DNA of 64,000 nt from Ktedonospora formicarum (GCF_016587355.1 NZ_BNJF01000001.1:1984001-2048000), one strand, 5' to 3'; counted from the first letter of the stretch, positions 1 through 10,290 are shown. The notes: a model not told the origin generated them from the sequence alone. Translations and numbers: made by a program.

Positions 1-1207
1 TCCAATAGGAGGGCTTGCCATACCATACGGCGACTACAGCCAAGCGCACGCAACATACCAATCTGCTGGCGCCGCTCTATTACCGCTCGCGTTCCCGTAA
101 TCGCGAGGGCCGCAACTCCTAGCAAGAGAGTTACACCTACGACCCCAATCAGAATGTTGCTCAGCAGAATACGCGGACCTCGAATTTGCCAGATCACATC
201 CTCCAAAACTGTCGTTTCCAGGCCATAATCCAGATAGGCAGACCCCAACGCAAGCGCGAGTGCACGCTTGTCCTCTCCCTGCGCGACCTTAAAATAATAG
301 GTCCGAGACTGTGGTGATGTCTGAGAAGAAGATATACTCGTCAGGTTCTTCAGGCTGGCAGGGGAGCGTGGAATATAGAGGCCAAAATGAGCAGCATCAC
401 TATTATCAACAACACCTATGACAGTAACTTTCATCGCCTGCTTCACACTGGGGCCAGTCAACCAGAGAGGCACAGCGGCAAAGCTCTTATCGCCCTGCGA
501 GACCCCACTCATTGAGAAAGCATTCTCGGGCTCAATATTCGGTGGCACTGCCGGAACAGTCACGATACTGGGTGCTGGCACTGAAGGGTCATACACAGGA
601 AAGGGAGAACGATACGGCAGCGCACTGCTATCGATCAGCGCATAGTCTGGGTGCTGCCTCAACGCCTCCCAGACAGCGGCATCACTTCCGAAACCACTGG
701 CGCGCGCTGAGAGATGCAAACCATACCCTTGCAAAAAACCACCATCTACGATCTGTGCGGGGTAAACACTCCAGCGTGGCACACTCGCACTCAATTGGAT
801 GACACCGACAGAAGTTGTGCTCCGCTCACCTATCGCTGAAAACTGTGCTGGATCTATGCCCCGGTCTGCTAACGACTGAGAGAGGTCCGGTAACGACTTA
901 AAATAGGCTGTGGCCTGAATATCATATCCCCCCGTTTGCTGATCAATATCGGCATAGCTATTCTGTACCGAATTAGTAATCACGCCCATTACAGTCATAG
1001 CAAATACGACCATGCTAAACATAACCACGCTCAAACCCATGCGAAAACGCCGGTGTAGCGGGTAGGCAGACGCGAGTCGCAAAGTTGCATACATTCGAGG
1101 AAACAGAGACCAGAACCGCAATAGAGGCGAAATGAACAGGCCCATATTAGCCACAATAGCCCAGGTCGCTCCCAGTACCATCATGATACCCGCAACAAAA
1201 AAGATCT
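1..1207 (-). pseudogene. FtsX-like ABC permease, C-terminal part (frame-shifted, runs off left edge)
   Basis: This stretch is open on the minus strand from about 1217 to the window edge but is out of frame with the upstream part ending at 1208. Read in the shifted frame it continues the permease: a membrane segment (FFVAGIMMVLGATW), a long extracytoplasmic region, and near the edge a second FtsX core with a membrane helix followed by AVIERRQQIGMLRALGCSRR, the coupling-helix signature of FtsX/MacB permeases. There is no separate ribosome binding site. I infer it is the second half of one long permease of over 1000 residues, split by a one-base deletion in the G run at 1212-1217. Confidence 0.75.
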
Positions 1208-3055
1208 CTATCCCCCCTGAAAACGACGGAAACCCAATGCCGCGAGAATATCAAATGGAAGCGCCCAGTATGCAAGCAACAATGCCCCTGAAAGCGCCGC
1301 GAAAAGACCACTCGAAACGCGTCGCGCACGCGTACGATTATCATGCCCCCTTACCCACAAATTAAAGCGATAGAATAAATGCTCTGTCAGGGCCTTCAAC
1401 ATGAGTCCAGCCCCTACTACTAGTAGCGAAAAACCCAGTGAGAAGGGAAGGACCTTCCCTTCTCGCAAACCAAGAGCAAAGAGCCACCAACCAGCTAGCA
1501 GAGGCAAAATCCCTGCTTCCGCCAGAAAGACACCAGTTCCCGTAATCGTCTCCGGCACAATCTCAAGCATAGCCCTCCGGGCTTGCCGCCAGCGTGATAC
1601 GAGCGGAGATGAATGCTCTCCAGCCTGCTTATGAACATCTTCACGCGGAGCAGGCGGTCGAAAAAGCCCTTTCAAAACCAGCCATAGCCTCTGGAACGAC
1701 TCACGCAAGGACGCATTTTGGATGGGCTCTGGCAGATCACGTAGCGCCTCAATGACATTCATGCGGCTCACTAGCCATGAAGAGAGGACTACTGAGCAGA
1801 ATGTAAAGATAACTCCCAGGCAGTAAGCAATAATAAAGCTCCTGGGTTGGGCACTAAACTTTAGCGGGAAATCAAAGCGCTCCATGATCGGACGCAAAAA
1901 CCAGATCAAGGCTGCTCCTCCACCAACCCCCAGCAAAAGCCCTACAAATGAAGCCAGGACATCGTAGACGGCCCCCTCAAAGAGAAACATTAAGATTACG
2001 TGACGGCGCTGGACGCCAATCGCACGCGCCATCCCCATTTCCACACGCCTCTCCGCCGCCAGGAGCACAAAGATGAGCAGAATCAGCAACAAACCAATCG
2101 CCAGAGAAAAAAGTGTAAAGAGAGCGAAGATGCGCGAGAAGATATCCTCCGCTTTCTGAGTATTCTTCAAGCCCTCTTGTTTGACCTGAATGACATGGAC
2201 CTGGTGCGGCAAGACCTGTCCCAAGCGAACCGTAACCGCATCGCTAACAGAAGACCCACCAGGCTCAACACCAACTCGATTGTGGACATAAATCTGATTG
2301 ATAAGGGCACTGTTGATGTCTTCAAAGCCACGCAGGGTCTCCACATCCATCAGGATAAAGGGATTATCACCAACCAGACCATCGTTACTGACGACTCCTG
2401 CTACATAGACCTGAAAGCGCTCACCGGGCCAGTGCTCAGAGTAGAGATAGAGTTTATCACCAGTGTGAGCGTTAAGGAACTGGGCAGTAGTTTCATTGAG
2501 ATAAACTTGATTTTTGCTCAGTTCGCTTATTGTTCTTTGGCGCGATGTTGTCTGGTCAAGCATCCCACCGAAGCCTAGCTCACTTCCAGGCACAATCCCC
2601 AGAGCAGTCACCTTTGAACGCACCTGACGCGAACTCTGATCCGCGATCAAGAGATCCTGCACGCGCAAACCCGCTCCAACCGAAATGATATCAGGGTCAT
2701 CTCGCGCAGAATCCCGCACATCACGATAGATTCGCTCCGAATAGAGGCCAAGCGTACCAGAGCCGCCTTCGATAAGCTCATCCACATTTCCCCAGTTAAA
2801 GACCGCTACCGTCTGCGCTGTAGTTGTCAATACGTCTCCGGTTGTCAAAACACTGGAGAGCAGGGTCGTGGAGAGCATGAGCGCACAGACAATCAGAACC
2901 ATCTGCATACGACGACGTGGAATGTTGCGCACGCCAATCTTGAAGAAGATAGCATTCAGAAGCGCCAATATCACCACAAGCACAATGATAATGCTTGTAA
3001 TAATCAGCAGGCTTGTCGAGACAGTTTCGATTGGGATACCAAACAGCGACGTCAT
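1208..3055 (-). pseudogene. FtsX-like ABC permease, N-terminal part (stops at a frameshift)
   Basis: Codes for 615 residues of a FtsX/MacB-type permease, the membrane subunit of an ABC transporter for lipid or lipoprotein export or envelope signalling. An N-terminal membrane helix (about 15-35) and a second (about 52-70) precede a large periplasmic-type domain. At about 315-440 is an FtsX core with RRVEMGMARAIGVQRRHVIL. Two further membrane helices follow near 525-570. Reading ends at TAG directly after a run of six G. One added G joins it to the frame that continues to the window edge. No ATPase partner is visible, so it may lie beyond the left edge. Confidence 0.85.
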
Positions 3056-3840
3056 ACTATCCTATGTTGCTTGAGAGCCTGGTAGAAGAGTCGCGCAAGG
3101 CGTTTGTATCCCTGTGTGCTGGGATGAAAGCCATCGCTACTAATATAATCGAGGTGCTGGGGCAACTCTTGCCAGGCCTGCGAAAGATCTACTAAAAGTA
3201 CATGATGATGATCTACAACAGACTGTATAACAGCATTATAGCTGCTGATCGAATGCGCAAGCGTGGTGGTGTCGGTCCCGCTAAAGCGAGGGAGCAGCGT
3301 CAAATCGGGAACATTAGCGACCACAATATGAGTATGAGGCAACTGCTTCTGCAAACGTTGAAGCAGCAGATCCAAATCGTGTTCGTAGGTTGAGGTAGAA
3401 ACGCGGTCAACCAGATCGTTCACAGCGAGCCAGATGGTTACCAGGTCGGGGTGCGCATCAAGCGCGACCGGCAACTCAACATTTAAGGCATCATGTACAT
3501 GCATACCTGGAATACCCAGGTTAATAAGATGGATAGAGTCCTGACCCTGCTTCGATCCTTTGCTCTGCTCATCCTGAACAAGCAGATGAGCCAGACCAGC
3601 AGGCCAACTCTCGGTACGAGGATTATCAGTACCAGTCCCGAAGGTATCAGAGGCTCCGATAGCAACGTAAGTAAGGTGCGCCCTGGGTAATTGTTGTAGC
3701 GCCAGATTGTTATCTTGCCGCTGCCCTGTATGAGGTGACGTACACCCAATCAGGCAGGTAAGGGACAAACAAATGACACCCAAAATCTGAGCCCATGCCA
3801 GCCAACCGACATCAGGCCCTCTTATTCTCCGCTGGCGCAC
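3052..3840 (-). CDS. SGNH/GDSL-type hydrolase, lipoprotein
   Basis: Probable secreted esterase or lipase of the SGNH family anchored as a lipoprotein. The signal region has basic residues (RQRRIR), a hydrophobic stretch and the lipobox LIGC, with the lipidated Cys near residue 33. SGNH blocks are visible: AIGASD (catalytic Ser about 64), the Gly block NLGIPG, the Asn block WLAVND (Asn about 141) and the C-terminal DGFHPS with Asp and His of the triad. I chose the GTG at 3840 because it places the signal peptide at the N-terminus and falls just after the secG stop; a TTG at 3915 is the longest alternative. The last bases overlap the FtsX gene start (ATGA-type junction at 3052-3055), so the two are probably co-transcribed. 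It is a paralogue of the protein at 24340-25083. Confidence 0.85.
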   Translation of the reverse strand: MRQRRIRGPDVGWLAWAQILGVICLSLTCLIGCTSPHTGQRQDNNLALQQLPRAHLTYVAIGASDTFGTGTDNPRTESWPAGLAHLLVQDEQSKGSKQGQDSIHLINLGIPGMHVHDALNVELPVALDAHPDLVTIWLAVNDLVDRVSTSTYEHDLDLLLQRLQKQLPHTHIVVANVPDLTLLPRFSGTDTTTLAHSISSYNAVIQSVVDHHHVLLVDLSQAWQELPQHLDYISSDGFHPSTQGYKRLARLFYQALKQHRIV

Positions 3841-3862
3841 CCAATTGGTGCTATAATGGGCA

Positions 3863-4102
3863 CTATTTGACGAGGGCAGCACTGAGCACAGAGATGAGAG
3901 CGAACAGCACCACAAAGATGATTGTCAGGTTAAACACCAGGCGCTCTACACCACGACGCGTCTTAAAGACGGTACCCGCGCTACTCCCACCAAAGGCGCT
4001 ACCGAGGCCCGCACCACGCACCTGCAAGAGAATAAAGACGATGACAGCAACGCAGAGAATGATCTGCACAACCTGAATTGTCGGAAGCCAGTCTTGTAGC
4101 AA
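3863..4102 (-). CDS. secG: Preprotein translocase subunit SecG
   Basis: Small inner-membrane subunit of the SecYEG channel that assists protein export. The 79-residue product has the family layout: a first membrane helix (VVQIILCVAVIVFILLQ), the conserved cytosolic loop GAGLGSAFGGSS, then a second helix (LVFNLTIIFVVLFALISVL). The longer reading from 4276 would add an unrelated N-terminus. The TTG at 4102 is preferred because AGAGAGGAAA lies just upstream and the resulting length is typical of SecG. It lies just upstream of the SGNH lipoprotein gene on the same strand, so co-transcription is likely. Confidence 0.93.
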   Translation of the reverse strand: MLQDWLPTIQVVQIILCVAVIVFILLQVRGAGLGSAFGGSSAGTVFKTRRGVERLVFNLTIIFVVLFALISVLSAALVK

Positions 4103-4392
4103 GAGTATTTCCTCTCTTTCGTATGTGTTGACAGAACCACAGGCGCTCAACGTCACACATAAACGATTGAAGAATAATGCCGCCGAGAAGACAAAATATC
4201 CTCGGCTCGCCTGATTATACCATAGTTCCCCCCAACGTCGAGATATGCTCAGCAGATTCCTTAAGCTTTCCAGCATTCCCTGAAGTGGAATGCTGGAAGA
4301 GCTACAGTTCCAGCGCCTTGCAGTCGATAATATACACTTGAGCGAACGGCATGTATCATAAGTGCAGAGTCAGGGGCAAAGGGGCTATCCCC

Positions 4393-4421
4393 TTGTAGGG
4401 GACCTATCCATATGGTACAAT
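4393..4421 (+). promoter_or_regulatory. Candidate sigma-A-type promoter for the MBL-fold gene
   Basis: TTGTAG, a 17-base spacer and TACAAT preceded by TGG (extended -10). It lies about 60 bases upstream of the start at 4480 and next to the short hairpin CCCCTTGTAGGGG. Confidence 0.5.
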
Positions 4422-4479
4422 ACAATCCGGGCGAGGACATTTGGTCCCCGCCCGATCTTATGTAGAAAAGCGAAAACTC

Positions 4480-5115
4480 ATGGAAATAACTTGGCTTGGC
4501 CACGCTTGTTTTCAACTCCGTGGCAAACAGGTTGCGTTAGTAACCGACCCGTTTACTCCTCAGCCAGACTCCTCGCTGGGTAAGATCACTGCCCCCATCG
4601 TCACCGTTAGCCATAATCACCCCGGACACAATAACATCGCAGCCGTCAGCGGTAATCCGCGTGTTGTGCGTGGTCCAGGTGAATATGAGATCAGTGACGT
4701 GCTTATTACAGGTATCGCCTCTTACCACGATGGGAAACATGGCGCTGAGAGAGGTCGCAACACCATCTACGTGATCCATATGGATGGCCTGGTTATCTGC
4801 CATCTCGGTGATCTTGGTCACACTTTACAAGAAGAGCAACTCGAAGAAGTGGCCGATGCCGACGTCTTGCTTATCCCCATTGGCGGCGGTAGCACAATTC
4901 ACGCGACGCAGGCAGCGGAAGTGATTAGCCAGGTAGAACCACGTATCGTCATCCCTATGCACTACAACCCAACAACAGATGAAGGTTTGCAGGCTCTCAA
5001 CAAGTTCTGTCGTGAAATGGGAGTTGAGCAATCTGCTCCACAACCGAAATTTACTGTCAGCCCAACGTCGCTCCCTGTGGAGACACAGGTGGTACTACTT
5101 ACGCCACCAGCCTGA
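4480..5115 (+). CDS. MBL-fold metal-dependent hydrolase-like protein
   Basis: A 211-residue protein of the metallo-beta-lactamase fold (COG2220-like). The start MEITWLGHACFQLRG is the usual N-terminal strand of the family, and the ATG at 4480 places it first. The metal motif, normally HxHxDH, reads HNHPGH here, so the Asp that holds the second metal is replaced by Gly. Later elements are present: GPGEYE, CHLGDLGH, and HY near the end as the final metal ligand. The substrate is unknown. With the Asp missing it may bind a single metal or act as a non-catalytic relative. It is monocistronic in appearance, upstream of pyrG with a 200-base gap. Confidence 0.8.
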   Translation: MEITWLGHACFQLRGKQVALVTDPFTPQPDSSLGKITAPIVTVSHNHPGHNNIAAVSGNPRVVRGPGEYEISDVLITGIASYHDGKHGAERGRNTIYVIHMDGLVICHLGDLGHTLQEEQLEEVADADVLLIPIGGGSTIHATQAAEVISQVEPRIVIPMHYNPTTDEGLQALNKFCREMGVEQSAPQPKFTVSPTSLPVETQVVLLTPPA

Positions 5116-5319
5116 TACATATATTCAAGGTTGTAGCAATCGTCACGTAGTTTGAGACTGCAACGTCATTGTTTCATTTGCATTAACGGAAAGGCTCCGG
5201 CTTAACGTCTTCATAGGAACCAGAGTCGCTGCCCATGATGCTCTCTTTAGAGGGTCGCAGGGGCCCCTATAGCGAGCATGCTCAGGAGTTCTGAGAAGCC
5301 TTTAGGAGGTTTTGTTTGC

Positions 5320-6978
5320 ATGTCAAAATTTATCTTTGTAACAGGTGGTGTGGCTTCATCGGTAGGTAAGGGCATCAGCGTTGCCTCTCTGGGCCGCCTC
5401 CTCAAGAATCGCGGAGTATCCGTCTCGCTCATGAAGCTGGACCCCTATATCAATGTTGATCCTGGCACGATGTCTCCCTACCAACATGGAGAGGTCTTCG
5501 TCACCGACGATGGTGCCGAAACAGATCTGGACCTGGGACACTACGAGCGCTTCACTGATGAACCGGTCTACCAGGCCAATAACATCACAACCGGGCAGGT
5601 CTACGCCTCAGTTATTGCCAAAGAGCGGCGCGGAGAATACCTCGGAGGTACAATTCAGGTTATTCCGCACATCACGAACGAGATTAAAGCCAGAATGCAC
5701 GCGGTCGCACGCCACTCCGACGCAGATGTCGTCATCGTCGAGGTTGGAGGAACGGTGGGCGATATCGAAGGCGAGCCATTCCTGGAGGCAATTCGCCAGA
5801 TGCGGACCGATGTTGGTCGCCAGAATGTGCTCTACCTACATGTGACCCTACTCCCTTACCTGGGAGCTTCAAAAGAACTAAAGACCAAGCCGACACAACA
5901 CAGTGTCAAGGAACTGTTGCGTGTTGGTATCCAGCCTGATGTCATCCTCTGTCGCTCCGACCATGAGGTCAGCGATGAGTTGCGCGAGAAGATTGCCCTG
6001 TTCTGCAATATTCAGGCTCGCGCTGTTATTCCCCTGCCTACAGCGGATACTATCTATGAGGTACCGATGATCCTGGATAAGGCTGGCCTCGGCGAGTACT
6101 TGACGCAGGAGTTAAATCTCCCGTCCCAGGAACCAAAGGTAGATGAGTGGAAGAATCTGGTTCTCAAGATCAAGAGCCCTCGACCTGAGCTCACGATAGG
6201 TCTGGTTGGCAAATATGTTGAGCTTCATGACGCCTATATGTCTGTCGCGGAAGCGCTACACCATGCAGGCTGGTATCACAATGTCGATGTACGTATCAAA
6301 TGGATCAATTCCGAAGCGCTTGAGAAGATGAACGAGGCCGAAGTACTGGAAGATGTGGCAGGCATCGTCGTTCCAGGCGGTTTTGGACATCGCGGTATTG
6401 AGGGCAAGATCAAAGCGGCCAGCTTCGCACGACGCAATAATATTCCTTATCTGGGCCTGTGTCTGGGTATGCAGGTAGCAGTCATCGAGTTCGCGCGCAA
6501 TGTACTGGGTCTGCAAGAGGCCAATAGCTCCGAATTTGATCCACAGACACCTTATCCTGTCATCGATTTAATGCTCACCCAGCGGCAAATTGCAGACAAA
6601 GGTGGTACAATGCGCTTAGGGAACTGGGTTTGTTGCCTGACCAAAGATACCAAAGCCTTTGCAGCCTACAATGAGCCAATCGTCTTCGAGCGCCATCGTC
6701 ATCGCTATGAATTTAATAGCGAGTATCGCAAACGAATGGAAACTCAAGGTCTGATCGTCAGTGGGCACTCAGCCGATAACAGCCTGGTAGAAGTTGTGGA
6801 GATCAAGGATCATCCCTGGTTCGTGGCTTCACAGTTCCATCCCGAGTTTAAGAGCCGTCCAACACGGCCTCATCCTCTCTTCCGCGATTTCGTAGGTGCC
6901 TCTTCCCAGATAGCCCAACACAGATCGAAACAGCACGCGCAGGAAGAAGACAATACGCTGGCAACCCACCTCCAATAG
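5320..6978 (+). CDS. pyrG: CTP synthase
   Basis: Makes CTP from UTP, ATP and glutamine, the last step of pyrimidine nucleotide synthesis. The 552-residue length matches the family. The synthetase half starts with [16 protein letters not shown] (P-loop) and contains the [11 protein letters not shown] segment. The glutamine amidotransferase half has the nucleophile elbow GLCLGMQ (Cys about 381) and the His-Glu pair in FHPEFKS. The ATG at 5320 is chosen because AGGAGG lies 10 bases upstream and the protein then begins exactly at the family N-terminus. The leader has a GGGGCCCC palindrome near 5260 but no recognisable attenuator. Confidence 0.97.
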   Translation: MSKFIFVTGGVASSVGKGISVASLGRLLKNRGVSVSLMKLDPYINVDPGTMSPYQHGEVFVTDDGAETDLDLGHYERFTDEPVYQANNITTGQVYASVIAKERRGEYLGGTIQVIPHITNEIKARMHAVARHSDADVVIVEVGGTVGDIEGEPFLEAIRQMRTDVGRQNVLYLHVTLLPYLGASKELKTKPTQHSVKELLRVGIQPDVILCRSDHEVSDELREKIALFCNIQARAVIPLPTADTIYEVPMILDKAGLGEYLTQELNLPSQEPKVDEWKNLVLKIKSPRPELTIGLVGKYVELHDAYMSVAEALHHAGWYHNVDVRIKWINSEALEKMNEAEVLEDVAGIVVPGGFGHRGIEGKIKAASFARRNNIPYLGLCLGMQVAVIEFARNVLGLQEANSSEFDPQTPYPVIDLMLTQRQIADKGGTMRLGNWVCCLTKDTKAFAAYNEPIVFERHRHRYEFNSEYRKRMETQGLIVSGHSADNSLVEVVEIKDHPWFVASQFHPEFKSRPTRPHPLFRDFVGASSQIAQHRSKQHAQEEDNTLATHLQ

Positions 6979-7040
6979 AGGTGATTGCTAGCATATTGTT
7001 AGCCTTCCTCGCACCGAGAGGGAGATAACAGACAAACACT

Positions 7041-8354
7041 ATGTTGTACTTAAGCCAGTTACTTGGCACCACAGTCGAGACGCCTCGAGAGATGCGCGTT
7101 GGCCGTATTGTTGATGTGTTACTACCCGCACGACAGGTAGGCAGCGATGAGCCTGCCTACCCTGACGCGCTCCTGCTGGAGGGCGAAGAGGAACAGCACT
7201 GGCGCGTTCCTCATAACGCCTTGAGCTGGTTTGAGGGGGCACTTCAACTAACCACCCCACTTGAGCAGCTACCTCAGGTTACTCAATCGCTTGACGAGGA
7301 ACAACAAGATACAGTCTCACTCGCCAAGGAGGTACTGGATCAGCAAGTCATCGATATCAAGCATAAAAAAGCGGTTCGCGTCAATGATGTCTGCTTCGAT
7401 AGCGATTGGCGCATTCTAGGCATTGATAACACCCCCTTCGGCCTTGTACGCCGTCTGACGCCGGCCTGGCTCCATGGTTCAAAGGGACGTGATGCCTCAA
7501 CGGCTCCTATCCCCTGGAATCAAGTTGAGCTCATTGGACAGCCACGCCCAGGCATCCAGGATGATGAGGAAGATGTGCCAGAAGAGGTATTACCCCATGT
7601 CCAGCGCTTGCTTAAAGGACATCTCGCTGAGATGCACCCCGCTGATATCGCCGAGATTGTTCACCAACTCACTCCAGGGCAGGGCGCTCGTATCATTGAA
7701 GGGCTAGACGATGAAACCGCCGCCGCCACAATGGAGGAGATTGAGACTGAGCGTCAGAGCCATATCCTCGAAAACCTTGATTCAGAGCGTGCTGCCGATA
7801 TCCTGCAAATTATGGGACCCGACGAAGCCGCCGACCTCATCGCCAGTCTACCAGAAGAACAAGCTCAGGAGCTTCTCCAACGTATGGAACCAGAAGAATC
7901 TGAGGATGTGCAGGAATTACTGGAATATGAGGAAGATAGCGCTGGCGGTCTGATGACGACAGACTATCTTGCGCTCACGCTGACACGCACAGCTAACGAG
8001 GCACTAGAAGCAGTTCGCGTCAACGCACGCGAGCATGATCTACGAACCGCATACATTTACTGTGTAGAAAACGAGGAGGACGAGGAGAGCCGCCTGGTCG
8101 GAGTAGTGTCGCTATGGGAACTTCTCATTGCTACGCCAACCCAGCAACTACAACAGTTAATGGAAACAAACCTCATTACTGTAGCTCCCAATACTCAAGC
8201 ACGAGAGGTCGCCGAAATCATCGCCAAGTACAATCTACTAGCAGTCCCAGTTGTCAATGAATCTCAGGCCCTTCAAGGAATCATAACCGTAGATGACGCC
8301 CTCGATGTACTCCTACCATCTGGGCGGCGACGGAAGCCCAAGAGAATGTACTAG
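7041..8354 (+). CDS. PRC-barrel, MgtE N-terminal and CBS domain protein without a channel
   Basis: A 437-residue soluble protein. Residues 1-90 and about 110-175 resemble PRC-barrel modules. Residues about 190-310 form the helical MgtE N-terminal superhelix, with repeated LxxxxxExAADIL-type units. About 310-430 holds a CBS pair (SAGGLMTTDYLAL, then NLITVAPNTQAREVAEIIAKYNLLAVPVV). In MgtE magnesium channels these cytosolic domains gate a C-terminal five-helix pore, but here the protein ends directly after CBS with a basic tail (RRRKPKRM). I infer a stand-alone magnesium or nucleotide sensor, or a partner of a separate membrane protein. The ribosome binding site GGGAGATAAC is plausible. A strong terminator begins at the stop codon. 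Confidence 0.88.
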   Translation: MLYLSQLLGTTVETPREMRVGRIVDVLLPARQVGSDEPAYPDALLLEGEEEQHWRVPHNALSWFEGALQLTTPLEQLPQVTQSLDEEQQDTVSLAKEVLDQQVIDIKHKKAVRVNDVCFDSDWRILGIDNTPFGLVRRLTPAWLHGSKGRDASTAPIPWNQVELIGQPRPGIQDDEEDVPEEVLPHVQRLLKGHLAEMHPADIAEIVHQLTPGQGARIIEGLDDETAAATMEEIETERQSHILENLDSERAADILQIMGPDEAADLIASLPEEQAQELLQRMEPEESEDVQELLEYEEDSAGGLMTTDYLALTLTRTANEALEAVRVNAREHDLRTAYIYCVENEEDEESRLVGVVSLWELLIATPTQQLQQLMETNLITVAPNTQAREVAEIIAKYNLLAVPVVNESQALQGIITVDDALDVLLPSGRRRKPKRMY

Positions 8355-8419
8355 GATGATGAGCATACAAAACCATCCCTTGCTTTGAAAGAGGGAATGG
8401 TTTTGTATGCTCATCATCC
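8354..8419. terminator. Bidirectional terminator, long inverted repeat
   Basis: Arms of about 26 bases (GGATGATGAGCATACAAAAC and continuing) pair with one extra base in the right arm around a 13-base loop. It sits between convergent genes and can serve both. Confidence 0.85.
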
Positions 8420-8429
8420 CTTATTTCCC

Positions 8430-9179
8430 CTATTGATTATCCGACACATTATCCTGGTGCTGCATGACACGAACAGAATCTAGAGCAGAAAGCACTCGTT
8501 GGACGTCCTGAGACACCTCTAATACTACTTGCGGTAGCCATTCCTCAGGGCGAGGATTATCAACAAAAATCTCGACCTCTTCAACACCGTCATCTCGGCG
8601 TTTTACACTGCGCACTACATGCTCTTGCGCCTGCACAACAGGTTCCTCAAACAAACCACGCATTCCCTCAGGATGCCAGATCGGTAGCTCAACACGCTGC
8701 TGCAATGTTAAGCTATCAGCGACAAGGCGATTCTCATGAAGCCTCATGCTCATTGACGGACTCGTCTCCATCGTGCGCTGGCTGTGCTCACCTGCATGTA
8801 ACCGAAGCATCTTCATGAATGAGAGGAGGGCCTCCTCCGAAACAGCCTGTCCCTGAAGAGGCAAGGTATATGAGAGTTCCAGAGAGAGAGAAGGGATTTC
8901 GTGAGTCTGCAAATGGAGGCAATTCGCATCCGGCTCATGAAAGAACTCACAGATTCCTACTGGTCCTTCTCGCGAGAGGACTGTATCAAGGGGGCCCCAA
9001 GCGAAAGAAAGTAGGCATGAGCTTCGTTTATCTGCGTCTTCGCAAACACCACTATGATAGGTACAGGCGAATTCGCGCTCCAGCGTTTGTGAGTTCAGCC
9101 AGTATTCGGGATGCGCGACCAGCCCGATTTGTGCTGCCGACTCCAGAAAGTGCTTCGTCACATCTTCGAATGTTAACAC
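8430..9179 (-). CDS. Hypothetical protein, 249 residues
   Basis: I do not recognise the family. The product is soluble, acidic and rich in Glu and Leu, without signal peptide or membrane helix. It contains several Cys in the N-terminal third (CTYHSGVC, CLLSF, GICEFF, NCLHL) and a C-terminal charged stretch (VKRRDDGVEEVEIFVDNPRPEEW). The GTG start at 9179 is supported by AAGGAG seven bases upstream. It is convergent with the MgtE-N/CBS gene and shares its terminator. Confidence 0.7.
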   Translation of the reverse strand: MLTFEDVTKHFLESAAQIGLVAHPEYWLNSQTLEREFACTYHSGVCEDADKRSSCLLSFAWGPLDTVLSREGPVGICEFFHEPDANCLHLQTHEIPSLSLELSYTLPLQGQAVSEEALLSFMKMLRLHAGEHSQRTMETSPSMSMRLHENRLVADSLTLQQRVELPIWHPEGMRGLFEEPVVQAQEHVVRSVKRRDDGVEEVEIFVDNPRPEEWLPQVVLEVSQDVQRVLSALDSVRVMQHQDNVSDNQ

Positions 9180-9313
9180 CGTCTGCTCCTTGTCGCTCCA
9201 ATTCAGGGAATACCACCCAACTTCTTACCACATTGACCAGGACTTGTCTCCGTGTGATTTTCATATTACTGAGCTAGAAGGTGCATGTCAATAGAAATGG
9301 CATGAACTCCCTC

Positions 9314-9370
9314 TTGACAACCAGATCTTTGTTAGTTTATTCTTTTTACACGATCAAATAAATTTGATCG
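9314..9370 (+). promoter_or_regulatory. Promoter and palindromic operator before the ArsR-type regulator
   Basis: TTGACA at 9314-9319 is followed about 17 bases later by a weak TTTATT-type -10. At 9351-9370 lies a perfect 9-base inverted repeat CGATCAAAT-AA-ATTTGATCG, 26 bases before the ATG at 9396. I infer an autoregulatory operator for the winged-helix protein downstream. Confidence 0.6.
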
Positions 9371-9395
9371 ATAAAATAAAGCTGGTAAATAAAAA

Positions 9396-10094
9396 ATGCT
9401 TGATCACTATGACATCACAACCCTGGAACAGCTCCGCGCGATCAGCGATATTCTGCGCGTGCGTATTATGGATACCTTAAAGGAGAAACCAATGACCGCA
9501 ACTCAACTGGCGGAAATTATTGGTCAGGCACCAGCCAAAATCCATTACCACGTACGCGAGTTGGAAAAGGTTGGTCTCCTCAAACTGGTCGAAACACGTG
9601 AAAAGGGCGGCATTCTTGAAAAGTATTACCTGGCTATCGCACGTGAGATTCGTACCTCGAAAGCACTCTTCGCCTCAGGTCCCCAAGACGAAGCTATAGC
9701 AGCAGTCGAAAATCTGCTTGAACAGGCAAGCAATGAATATATAAGCGTGTTCCGCCGCACCCTAGAGAAGGGGGCTATACCTCAAGCCGATTTTTCCTTC
9801 TCCCTAGGACGTCTCTATGTGATACCAGGCGAGCTACAAGAACTCTTCAGCAAGGTACAAGTGCTATTCAAGGAATATGAGACACCGCGCGGAAGAGAGG
9901 GAGAGCGCGAATTTGTCCATGTCCAATTTAATTATCCCGAACCAGAGCAGGGTACCTCAATGCCCACAACCACAATAACCGATGAGCATAACGCATCAAC
10001 ACAACAGGTATCAATTGTAGGGGCTTACCGTGTCAGCAGAGATCATCTGGTGCATGCCATGGAGCGGGGGAACGCCTGCATATCAATGTCATAG
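9396..10094 (+). CDS. ArsR-family winged-helix transcriptional regulator
   Basis: A 232-residue DNA-binding regulator. Residues about 10-80 form the winged helix: LRAISDILRVRIMDTLKEKP, then the helix-turn-helix MTATQLAEIIGQAPAKIHYHVRELEKVGLL, with a wing containing REKGGILEKYY. The remaining 150 residues form an effector or dimer domain without metal-binding Cys clusters, so it is not a typical metal sensor. The perfect palindrome directly upstream suggests autoregulation. The MFS transporter gene follows after about 200 bases on the same strand, a common regulator-exporter arrangement. The ligand is unknown. Confidence 0.85.
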   Translation: MLDHYDITTLEQLRAISDILRVRIMDTLKEKPMTATQLAEIIGQAPAKIHYHVRELEKVGLLKLVETREKGGILEKYYLAIAREIRTSKALFASGPQDEAIAAVENLLEQASNEYISVFRRTLEKGAIPQADFSFSLGRLYVIPGELQELFSKVQVLFKEYETPRGREGEREFVHVQFNYPEPEQGTSMPTTTITDEHNASTQQVSIVGAYRVSRDHLVHAMERGNACISMS

Positions 10095-10290
10095 GGCTCT
10101 GCTTTTTCGCTAAGGGTATCAGCCTGGAATTAGTTCAGGCTACAGTTGAGAGTTTTACCCTGATAGGCCGCTTGCAAGCTCCTCAGGATGTCTATGACTA
10201 CTTGATGAGTATCCGTCACCAATAAACAATCGTCCCACAATGATATAAGCATCGCTATGCACTCCCGGCAGGGAAGCAAAGGACATATAT

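Noticed and set aside
9052..9264. 70-codon minus-strand frame upstream of the 249-residue hypothetical gene
   Set aside because: No ribosome binding site, and it overlaps the well-supported gene start at 9179 in another frame.
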